A DNA stretch of 5,262 nt from Thermoplasmata archaeon. GTDB lineage: Archaea > Thermoplasmatota > Thermoplasmata > Thermoplasmatales > Thermoplasmataceae. Below, in pieces: positions 1-5,195 of this stretch; positions within the stretch are counted from its first letter, which is position 1, and each line of letters begins with the position of its first letter. Position numbers and translations under genes: made by a program. The notes beneath the pieces were generated by a model, which saw only the letters and a list, made by a program, of their open reading frames with translations, had not been told where the DNA came from and did no database searches. The DNA is taken from contig JAKAAU010000126.1 in the NCBI GenBank assembly GCA_021802165.1, positions 1-5,262 on the forward strand. The letters run 5' to 3'.

Positions 1-751
1 CAACCTTTTTAGATAATCTTCTCTGTATTCTCTTCTCTCTTTTGGATTTCGGTATGTTATAGTTTATGATAAGGCCATTTGATAGTGTTAATTGATTCTT
101 GACCCCGAAATCGAATGATACTATTTTTTGATTGTTAACAGGCTTCCCCAGTATATACTTATTTTTATATGCTGTTATGTGGATGTAATAATTGTTGTTT
201 TTATTTATCAGCAGTGCACTGGAAGGCTCCATAGACTCTAAGTTATCCAATCCATTTACCTTCAATTTCTGCTTTATTCCCTGTATTTTGATATATTTGT
301 TATCTATTATTCTATATGTATTACTGTACTGCTTCAATGGTATTGATGATACATCAGATTTGTACTTAAGCCCCCCAATCTTATATCCTTTCTCCTTTAA
401 TTCATGCAATCCTCTTATGTTATCTATAGCCCTGTCAATGATTTCTTCTTTCATCTGTGATGATAGGTGCCTTAGCAATCTTGTTTCATAATGGTCTTTT
501 ACATATACAGGAACCTCATTTATTTTATAATCCATATTGAATATGTCATTGTTCTGTTCCCTATTTATTATATAATTATACAGCCATTTTGCCTCTAAAA
601 ATAATTTCTTTAAGATCACTACTGTATTCCTGTTCAGCTTATCACTGTCTATCTTTGTTTTTATAATAGATACTGTTTGAGATTTTCTCTTAATTTTAGT
701 TTTATTCAATGAATCTTTAATTTTATTCTTTTTTGATGCGAGCATGTTCAT
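1..751 (-). CDS. tnpB: TnpB/OrfB of IS200/IS605 type, N-terminal 250 residues, cut by the window edge
   Basis: An uninterrupted reading frame runs from ATG at 751 (a second in-frame ATG is at 745, and a stop lies directly upstream of 751) through the left window edge, giving 250 visible residues. The basic N-terminus (KTKIKRKSQ) is followed by a helical stretch with LFLEAKWLYNYI near residues 50-61, the usual place of the aromatic/Asn motif of OrfB N-terminal domains. At residues 211-219 VSFDFGVKN is the RuvC-I motif, with the first catalytic aspartate at D214, and a Lys/Arg-rich bridge-like segment (KSKREKRIQRRLSKK) follows. In this family TnpB is an RNA-guided DNA nuclease; the guide RNA normally comes from the 3' end of the gene, which is off-window. 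RuvC-II, the zinc finger and RuvC-III are also off-window, so activity cannot be judged. The start overlaps the preceding small gene by 29 nt, suggesting coupled translation. No TnpA is seen. Being cut by the window edge is not evidence of truncation in the genome. Confidence 0.86.
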   Translation of the reverse strand, partial: MNMLASKKNKIKDSLNKTKIKRKSQTVSIIKTKIDSDKLNRNTVVILKKLFLEAKWLYNYIINREQNNDIFNMDYKINEVPVYVKDHYETRLLRHLSSQMKEEIIDRAIDNIRGLHELKEKGYKIGGLKYKSDVSSIPLKQYSNTYRIIDNKYIKIQGIKQKLKVNGLDNLESMEPSSALLINKNNNYYIHITAYKNKYILGKPVNNQKIVSFDFGVKNQLTLSNGLIINYNIPKSKREKRIQRRLSKKV

Positions 752-857
752 CTATTAACTTCGTTATAACATCATTATAGCTTTCCCTTGGATTATTTTT
801 TAATTTGTTTAATCTATCCCTGGTTTCATCATGAACTATTATATTTACAAATCCCAT
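723..857 (-). CDS. 44-residue ribbon-helix-helix / VapB-antitoxin-like protein overlapping tnpB
   Basis: This small frame begins with ATG at 857, 22 nt after a good TATA box, so the 20-residue upstream extension (back to 917) is rejected as lying in the promoter. The product has the layout of small archaeal VapB/RHH antitoxin-like proteins: a short beta strand (FVNIIV, residues 3-8), a charged helix (ETRDRLNKLKNN), a turn (PRES) and a second helix (YNDVITKLIDEHARIKK). Such proteins usually dimerise through the strand and bind DNA, often as the antitoxin of a PIN-domain toxin or as an autorepressor. No PIN toxin follows; instead the last 29 nt overlap the start of TnpB. A regulatory or coupling role for TnpB is inference. 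It could also be a solitary antitoxin relic. Gene reality is well supported by promoter position and fold pattern; function is not. Confidence 0.68.
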   Translation of the reverse strand: MGFVNIIVHDETRDRLNKLKNNPRESYNDVITKLIDEHARIKKE

Positions 858-878
858 TATATGTATATATGTATAGAA

Positions 879-886
879 TATATAAA
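879..886 (-). promoter_or_regulatory. TATA box of the RHH-tnpB pair
   Basis: On the minus strand this reads TTTATATA. It ends 22 nt before the ATG at 857, so transcription should start at or next to that codon (leaderless). No Shine-Dalgarno sequence precedes the ATG. An 8-nt unit (TATATGTA on the plus strand) occurs twice in tandem at 858-873, between the TATA box and the start codon. Confidence 0.6.
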
Positions 887-978
887 TATTTGTATTCCAG
901 CAATTCATCCACATCATAAACTCAGTGGCTTTCTTTCTGGTATGTTGATTTGTAATATATTTGAAGAGGAATGATAAC

Positions 979-986
979 TTTAATAA
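979..986 (+). promoter_or_regulatory. Candidate TATA box of the UPF0179-ychF-rps12-rps7 operon
   Basis: TTTAATAA ends 21 nt before GTG 1007, the same spacing as for the minus-strand genes of this window. It lies inside the longer frame that begins at ATG 971, so if it is the promoter that ATG cannot be the start. A second AT-rich candidate (TAATATAT, 953-960) has no start codon at the expected distance. Confidence 0.45.
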
Positions 987-1006
987 ACCATTTAATTTTA
1001 TGGAAT

Positions 1007-1447
1007 GTGATCAAATTGAATAAAATAAGTTTAATAGGCGTTGATTTAGCCAGAAAAGACCTGGTATTTACATTCAGAGGACCATTATCCGGGAAATGCG
1101 ATGAATGCAGAATAAAAAATGTATGTTTCAATCTAGAACTCGGTAAATCTTATCGAATAAAGGATGTCAAAGAGCAGATTAATCCATGTTTTGTTTATAA
1201 CCAAAACAAGGTATCCACTATTGATGTGGAAGAAGTAGAGGATACATACAATATTCAGAACGGAAAACGGCTCATGGAAGGGTCTTCAATTGAATTACGG
1301 AGTATGAAGTGTGATTATCTTACGTGCTCCAATATTGAAAAATGCAATCTTCTGAACATAAGAGGAAACAAGAAAATTGTGGTAAAGAAAATAAAGGGTA
1401 AATTAACCTGCCCCAAGGGATACGATATGCGCGAAGTTGAATCCTGA
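1007..1447 (+). CDS. UPF0179 family cysteine-rich archaeal protein
   Basis: Recognised as the archaeal UPF0179 family by the opening KISLIGVDLA, the block CDECRIKNVCFNLELGKSYRI and the closing LTCPKGY. With the GTG start the protein has 146 residues, close to what I recall for the family; the frame can be extended to ATG 971 (158 residues), but the extra 12 residues (MITLINHLILWN) do not look like the family and that region holds the likely TATA box. TTG 1016 is a third option. Eight cysteines are present (C31, C34, C40, C61, C102, C107, C113, C135), arranged as CxxC-x5-C, a single Cys, Cx4C-x5-C and a last Cys, suggesting zinc or an iron-sulfur cluster (inference). The molecular function is unknown. 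It is first in an operon with a ribosome-associated GTPase and two ribosomal proteins, and its stop overlaps the next start (TGATG), which hints at a translation-related role. Confidence 0.83.
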   Translation: MIKLNKISLIGVDLARKDLVFTFRGPLSGKCDECRIKNVCFNLELGKSYRIKDVKEQINPCFVYNQNKVSTIDVEEVEDTYNIQNGKRLMEGSSIELRSMKCDYLTCSNIEKCNLLNIRGNKKIVVKKIKGKLTCPKGYDMREVES

Positions 1448-2622
1448 TGCTTAAAATAGGTTTAATAGGAAAACCAAATGCCGGAAAGTCAACATTATTT
1501 TCTGCTATTACCTCAATCGATGTTGATATCGCAAATTATCCGTTCACAACAATCAAACCTAATATAGGCATTTCTTTCATAAAAGATATATGCCCGGAGA
1601 ATGAAATTCATACTAAATGCAATCCTAGGGAAGGAAAATGTATTGATGGGATCCGGTACATCCCAGTGGAAATAATTGACGTTCCTGGACTGATTGAGGG
1701 CGCCAGTGAGGGAAAAGGCATGGGAAATGAGTTTCTGGATAATATCAGGGATGCTGATATAATTGTCAATCTTTTTGATGCTTCCGGGATGACAGATGTT
1801 GAGGGCAACCCTGCAGAACAGAGGCATGACCCCTGTCAGGACATTGATTTTGTCTACAGAGAAATAATACAATGGATGAAGGGAAAAATATCAAAGGACT
1901 GGCTGAAATTTGCCAGGAAGGAGGATAACAGCCCGGATCGTCTTGAGATAAAAATGCTCCAGAAGGCAGCAGCATTTGGCATAAATGAAAAAGAAATGCT
2001 TCTTATAATGACCAGAGAGAAGTTCCCCGATAAACTCATTCACTGGACGGAAAATGATATACAGAGATTCTCTGAGGCAATTCTGAAATATGCTAAACCA
2101 GTTTTTAATATAGGAAACAAGGCTGATATGGTAACCGATGCAGAACTTGAAAGAATTGAATCTGATGATAGTAAAATATATTTCATTTCCGCTCAGTACG
2201 AACTTGTTCTGGAACGGGCATTCAAAAACGGATATATCAAACCGGATGGTGATAGGTTTTCCTTCACTGATAAATCAGGAGATGCACAGAAAACTATAAT
2301 TAACGGTATTATGGAACGGATCAATGGAAGAGTTTTAAAGCGCTTTTTTGATGTTCTCACTGATATTATAAAGTCTTTAGGGTATATTGTTGTATATCCC
2401 GTCCTTGATGAAAGCAAGTGGACAGATAAAAATGGTAATGTTCTTCCTGATGCCTATCTAATGAAGGATGGAGATACAGCTCTTGACCTTGCTTATAAAA
2501 TACATACGGATATAGGAAAAAACTTTATCCGGGCAATGAATGGCCGTACCCAGAGAGTAATAGGAAAAGATTATAAATTATTAAATAATGACGTTATTAA
2601 AATAATTTCAAATTCAAGGTGA
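1447..2622 (+). CDS. ychF: Archaeal YchF/OBG-like GTPase with C-terminal TGS domain
   Basis: A 391-residue P-loop GTPase of the OBG/YchF branch. Visible motifs are G1 GKPNAGKST (residues 8-16), G2-region [11 protein letters not shown] (31-41), G3 DVPGLIEGA (78-86), G4 NKAD (224-227) and a G5-like ISAQYE around 247-252. Residues 58-65 carry the pair C-NPREGK-C and 119-122 EGNP, both typical of the archaeal subgroup. The helical insert is at about 130-215. The C-terminal ~65 residues form a TGS domain ([20 protein letters not shown], then [15 protein letters not shown]). Family members associate with ribosomes. Classical YchF/OLA1 proteins have NxxE at G4 and prefer ATP; the NKAD here predicts GTP. 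The ATG overlaps the UPF0179 stop by one base (TGATG) and no clear Shine-Dalgarno is seen, so translation probably depends on coupling. The last codon and stop double as the ribosome-binding site of rps12, 4 nt downstream. Confidence 0.93.
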   Translation: MLKIGLIGKPNAGKSTLFSAITSIDVDIANYPFTTIKPNIGISFIKDICPENEIHTKCNPREGKCIDGIRYIPVEIIDVPGLIEGASEGKGMGNEFLDNIRDADIIVNLFDASGMTDVEGNPAEQRHDPCQDIDFVYREIIQWMKGKISKDWLKFARKEDNSPDRLEIKMLQKAAAFGINEKEMLLIMTREKFPDKLIHWTENDIQRFSEAILKYAKPVFNIGNKADMVTDAELERIESDDSKIYFISAQYELVLERAFKNGYIKPDGDRFSFTDKSGDAQKTIINGIMERINGRVLKRFFDVLTDIIKSLGYIVVYPVLDESKWTDKNGNVLPDAYLMKDGDTALDLAYKIHTDIGKNFIRAMNGRTQRVIGKDYKLLNNDVIKIISNSR

Positions 2623-2623
2623 T
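2618..2623 (+). promoter_or_regulatory. Ribosome-binding site of rps12 built from the ychF stop
   Basis: GGTGAT, within AAGGTGATA (2616-2624), pairs with the archaeal 16S 3' end (AUCACCU). It contains the TGA stop of the GTPase and lies 3 nt before GTG 2627, which fixes that non-ATG start. Confidence 0.72.
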
Positions 2624-2626
2624 ATA

Positions 2627-3055
2627 GTGCCCAATGGTATAAATGCAGGAAAAAAATTAATGAAAGCGAGGAAACATTATGCGTGGTCTGATAGAGATTA
2701 CAAGAGGAGAATGCTTGATTTGAGAAGGAAGAGCGATCCTCTCGAGGGTTCACCACAGGCTAAGGGCATTGTTATAGAAAAAGTCGGTATAGAAGCAAAG
2801 CAGCCTAACTCTGGAATCAGGAAATGTGTTAAAATACAGTTAATAAAGAATGGCAGACAGTTATCTGCATTTGCGCCGGGTGATGGCGCCATAAACTATA
2901 TTGATGAGCATGACGAGGTAATGGTTGAAGGTATTGGCGGAAGAATGGGAAGGAGTAAGGGAGATATACCTGGAGTTCGATATAAGGTAATCAAAGTAAA
3001 TGGCATTTCCCTTAATGAACTTGTACGCGGAAGAAAGGAGAAAACAGTAAGGTGA
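2627..3055 (+). CDS. rps12: Small-subunit ribosomal protein uS12
   Basis: The 142-residue product matches archaeal S12 end to end: [22 protein letters not shown] (20-41), the signature [12 protein letters not shown] (58-69), [17 protein letters not shown] (82-98) and the closing [12 protein letters not shown]. uS12 sits at the decoding centre of the 30S subunit. The loop at PNSG contacts the A-site region, and most homologues have Ala where this one has Gly at residue 63, a mild change. Translation starts at GTG, giving [10 protein letters not shown] like other archaeal uS12 proteins. A Shine-Dalgarno overlapping the upstream stop and only 4 nt of spacer indicate coupling to the GTPase; the same AGG-TGA-T device at its own end serves rps7. 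Confidence 0.97.
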   Translation: MPNGINAGKKLMKARKHYAWSDRDYKRRMLDLRRKSDPLEGSPQAKGIVIEKVGIEAKQPNSGIRKCVKIQLIKNGRQLSAFAPGDGAINYIDEHDEVMVEGIGGRMGRSKGDIPGVRYKVIKVNGISLNELVRGRKEKTVR

Positions 3056-3056
3056 T
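3051..3056 (+). promoter_or_regulatory. Ribosome-binding site of rps7 built from the rps12 stop
   Basis: GGTGAT, within AAGGTGATA (3049-3057), contains the rps12 stop and lies 3 nt before ATG 3060. This favours 3060 over the in-frame ATG at 3075. Confidence 0.72.
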
Positions 3057-3059
3057 AAT

Positions 3060-3623
3060 ATGGAACAGTTAATAATGAATAAATATGATATTTCAGGAAT
3101 TCAGATAAAGGATCAGGGACTTGCAACATATATAAATCTCACATCTTATCTTAATCTCGATACAGGCGGCAGGTTTTCTAACTACCTCTCCGGAAAGAGG
3201 AACATAAACACCGTGGAAAGGTTGCTTAACAACCTCATGAGAACGGAAAAATGGACCGGAAAAAAGTACTCTGCTTATAGAGTACTCAGTGAAGCTTTTG
3301 ATATAATAGCAACAAAAACCAAGCAAAATCCTGTCCAAATATTTGTAGCTGCCATTGAAAATTCAGCACCCAGAGAAGAAGTGACAAGATTGAAGTACGG
3401 TGGAATTGCAGTTCCTAAATCAGTTGATGTTTCGCCCTCTAGAAGACTTGATGAGGCTCTTAGAAATATAGCCCGTGGAGCTACAAAAGCTTCTTTCAAA
3501 CATAAAACACATATAGAAGAGTGCCTTGCGAGTGAGATTATGCTTGCGGCAAGAAATGACGCAAATTCATTTGCTATAAGCAAGAAAGAAGAGATTGAAA
3601 GAGTAGCTGCCTCGGCAAGATAA
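3060..3623 (+). CDS. rps7: Small-subunit ribosomal protein uS7
   Basis: The 187-residue product is archaeal S7, an assembly-initiating protein of the 30S head that binds 16S rRNA and lines the E site. Recognisable blocks are [12 protein letters not shown] (50-61), [19 protein letters not shown] (90-108), [19 protein letters not shown] (111-129), [13 protein letters not shown] and the C-terminal [17 protein letters not shown]. Length and both ends fit the archaeal family. It is the last gene of the operon, 4 nt after rps12. In many archaea the next gene is EF-2; here a T-rich stretch and a convergent gene follow instead. Confidence 0.97.
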   Translation: MEQLIMNKYDISGIQIKDQGLATYINLTSYLNLDTGGRFSNYLSGKRNINTVERLLNNLMRTEKWTGKKYSAYRVLSEAFDIIATKTKQNPVQIFVAAIENSAPREEVTRLKYGGIAVPKSVDVSPSRRLDEALRNIARGATKASFKHKTHIEECLASEIMLAARNDANSFAISKKEEIERVAASAR

Positions 3624-3650
3624 ATTTTCATTATCTCAGAGGAACAAACT

Positions 3651-3666
3651 ATTATAATTTTATTTA
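3651..3666 (+). terminator. T-rich terminator after rps7
   Basis: ATTATAATTTTATTTA lies about 30 nt after the rps7 stop, in the 85-nt gap before the convergent gene's stop. Archaeal RNA polymerase commonly ends on T-rich tracts without a hairpin. No equally T-rich tract is seen on the minus strand for the convergent gene. Confidence 0.4.
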
Positions 3667-3708
3667 TGACTTTCAGTGTTTACGGTTCTATTATTATCAT
3701 ATAATATT

Positions 3709-4227
3709 CTAATGGTAAATACGCATAGCAACCATCAGAATAACTATAACAATAAGAAGGAACATTGTAATCATTGAATAGATATGTGTGACTTTTCTGA
3801 TTTTTTTAACCTCATCGAATTTTCCCTCTTCATTAAGTCTCACTATTAATTTTCCATGGTACATATTATTCCCGTACATGATTATAATCATAATAACTAT
3901 CAATATCTCTGCTACTAGTAGAAGTTCACCACCAAAGCTTTTTACGTATAGGAACGGATCTAGAATATACCTATATGTCATTAGAATTCCAGTAAGAATC
4001 AGCAGCCCCAGGGTTAAGTTTGTCCAGAACGCAAAACGGTGACCCACAAAACCCAGAAGTCTGGTACGCAATTTATCGTCATTTATTTTATAAGATTCAG
4101 GCCACAAAATAAGCCATATAAATATTGACCCTCCTACAAAGGTAATTGCAGAAAGCACATGTATAGTTAATAATACAAAAAAAAGAACCTTATATAATGC
4201 AGGGGATATGACTAAAGCGTAATACAT
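3709..4227 (-). CDS. Four-helix membrane protein, CopD-like (tentative)
   Basis: The 172-residue product is strongly hydrophobic with four predicted membrane helices, at about residues 10-42, 65-84, 100-118 and 148-168. Helix 1 carries IHVLSAITFVGGSIF, the His...GG pattern of CopD-like/DUF2269-type membrane domains, and helix 2 starts with GHRF and ends in LTG, as in those families. Histidines at about positions 23, 63, 124 and 148 could bind a metal or haem, but this is inference. The charged loop EEGKFDEVKKIRK separates helices 3 and 4. ATG 4227 is preferred over TTG 4230 because it lies 21 nt from the TATA box. It follows MBF1 after 48 nt in the same direction but appears to have its own promoter. 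It converges on rps7. The membrane protein call is secure; the family is uncertain. Confidence 0.78.
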   Translation of the reverse strand: MYYALVISPALYKVLFFVLLTIHVLSAITFVGGSIFIWLILWPESYKINDDKLRTRLLGFVGHRFAFWTNLTLGLLILTGILMTYRYILDPFLYVKSFGGELLLVAEILIVIMIIIMYGNNMYHGKLIVRLNEEGKFDEVKKIRKVTHIYSMITMFLLIVIVILMVAMRIYH

Positions 4228-4247
4228 CAACGTTAATCATTTACCAG

Positions 4248-4257
4248 TATATTAAAT
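4248..4257 (-). promoter_or_regulatory. TATA box of the CopD-like gene
   Basis: On the minus strand this reads ATTTAATATA and ends 21 nt before ATG 4227, implying a leaderless mRNA. It sits in the short gap after MBF1, so the gene may be transcribed both on its own and by read-through. Confidence 0.5.
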
Positions 4258-4275
4258 TTAAAATTCTATGCAACA

Positions 4276-4725
4276 TTAATTTTTTTCCAGTAGTTTTATA
4301 TTGAGCACCTTTTCCAGTTTTCTTGCGGTGCTGATATCAGGAAGCAACTCTCCCCTTTCTATGTTTGAAAGGACGTTTTTACGTTCAAATATTTTTTTTG
4401 CAAGGTCATCCTGGGTCATCTGCATTTCTTCCCTCTTATTTTTTATCAATTCCGCATAGTCTTCAACAACATCATAGTCTTCCACATTTTCCCTTTTTAC
4501 AGGTTTCCTCACCGGTGCTTGTTTTTTGAATGGTTTCTTATATGTTACTACGTTTATTTTCTTTTCCGGAAATTTAATTATTACATTTTCACTAATTTTG
4601 TTGAGCTTCTTCTCCTCAATAGGATCGCCAAATTTAGCACATTTCGGGCACACGTTCAGTATTGCTCCTGAAATGCGTACTTTAGTTAATTTATCGCTCG
4701 GCTCACCACACATTTCACAGTTCAT
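4276..4725 (-). CDS. mbf1: Multiprotein bridging factor 1 (zinc ribbon plus XRE-type HTH)
   Basis: The 149-residue product has the archaeal MBF1 layout. The N-terminal zinc ribbon has C3xxC6 and C26xxC29 (CEMC ... CPKC). A basic linker rich in Lys, Pro and Arg follows (about 52-80), then an acidic stretch (ENVEDYDVVEDY) and a Cro/C1-type helix-turn-helix from about 88 to 145 with MTQDDLAKKIFERKNVLSNIERGELLPDI; the recognition-helix region is around NVLSNIERG. Archaeal MBF1 interacts with the 30S ribosomal subunit, and the eukaryotic homologue is a coactivator and a collided-ribosome factor. ATG 4725 gives the family's N-terminus directly before the first zinc knuckle, and a TATA-like element lies 21 nt upstream. 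Confidence 0.93.
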   Translation of the reverse strand: MNCEMCGEPSDKLTKVRISGAILNVCPKCAKFGDPIEEKKLNKISENVIIKFPEKKINVVTYKKPFKKQAPVRKPVKRENVEDYDVVEDYAELIKNKREEMQMTQDDLAKKIFERKNVLSNIERGELLPDISTARKLEKVLNIKLLEKN

Positions 4726-4745
4726 AATAATATATGCCTATCTGA

Positions 4746-4753
4746 AATATAGA
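4746..4753 (-). promoter_or_regulatory. TATA-like element of mbf1
   Basis: On the minus strand TCTATATT ends 21 nt before ATG 4725. It is a weaker match than the others in the window, but its position agrees with them. No Shine-Dalgarno precedes the start. Confidence 0.42.
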
Positions 4754-4830
4754 TTTTATCCCATGAAAAAACTTGTATAATTATTTAATCCTGAAAAAGT
4801 AATGAAATTATTAATAGTTTTATAGGTCCA

Positions 4831-5167
4831 TCAAAGCGAATAATACCATGAGTAAACACTGTTTGCTTTTATAGCACTAAATATAAAGTCATTATTATAT
4901 TTTCCATGGACCAATACATGTGTGCCAACTGCCGGTGCAGATCCATTATAAAAAAACATAAAAACAATGACCAGAGTCGTTTACCTGTAAAACACTTGAA
5001 TTATCGTATGTTAATCTATGGGCCACAGTGCCGTATATATAGTATGTATCACCATTATGCATTGAACCTGGGCTCGTTGCAATAGCAGCAGGAATTATTC
5101 CATAGGCAATCAGTGCCAGTACTATAATTACCAAAACTGCCACAAGCTTCTTTTGACTTTTCTTTAT
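4831..5167 (-). pseudogene. Frameshifted gene for a membrane-anchored OB-fold (CcmE-like) protein
   Basis: Two adjacent frames join into one coherent protein. The first part is KKSQKK, a hydrophobic anchor (residues 8-31, LVAVLVIIVLALIAYG...), then GDTYYIYGTVAHRLTYDNSSV. It stops at a TAA (4946-4948) just after seven T's on the minus strand (4950-4956). Removing one T continues as YVFYNGSAPAVGTHVLVHGKY...FIFSAIKANSVYSWYYSL and ends at TGA 4831-4833, giving 111 residues. A membrane anchor plus the strand pattern (Y.YGTV ... VFYNGSAP..GTHVLVHGKY ... F.A) resembles CcmE-type OB-folds, but the His or Cys haem-attachment residue before the final Tyr is absent, so it need not be a haem chaperone. 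At the position expected from the TATA box the codon is ATA (5165-5167), not ATG; the first normal in-frame start is GTG 5143, which would lose the basic leader. It may be a recent pseudogene, a base-calling error, or a gene read by slippage. Confidence 0.6.
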
Positions 5168-5187
5168 AAAGATGGAATGTAAATATG

Positions 5188-5195
5188 TATATAAA
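5188..5195 (-). promoter_or_regulatory. TATA box of the broken OB-fold gene
   Basis: On the minus strand this reads TTTATATA, identical to the octamer before the RHH-tnpB pair. It ends 21 nt before the ATA codon at 5167 and is intact although the gene behind it appears damaged. Confidence 0.5.

Noticed and set aside
192..491. 99-residue plus-strand frame
   Set aside because: It lies opposite the TnpB frame, has no promoter or family features, and TnpB has a recognisable RuvC-I motif across the same stretch.
858..873. Two tandem copies of TATATGTA before the RHH gene, as a possible operator
   Set aside because: It is AT-rich low-complexity sequence; two 8-nt copies are not enough to claim a binding site.
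858..917. Upstream extension of the RHH frame to 917
   Set aside because: It covers the TATA box and adds residues unlike any RHH N-terminus.
897..940. CCAG...CTGG inverted pair as a transposon left-end hairpin
   Set aside because: The arms are only 4 nt with a long loop, and no convincing subterminal palindrome or element boundary is visible between 858 and 970.
971..1006. ATG 971 as the start of the UPF0179 gene
   Set aside because: The added residues MITLINHLILWN do not fit the family, GAGGA abuts the ATG too closely to act as a Shine-Dalgarno, and the likely TATA box (979-986) is inside. It remains possible.
1513..2417. Several minus-strand frames of 61-119 residues opposite the GTPase gene
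   Set aside because: They are antisense shadows of a well-conserved GTPase, with no promoter or family features.
4946..5143. 65-residue GTG-started frame as a complete gene
   Set aside because: It ends within the OB-fold just after a homopolymer, and the rest of the domain continues intact in the neighbouring frame.
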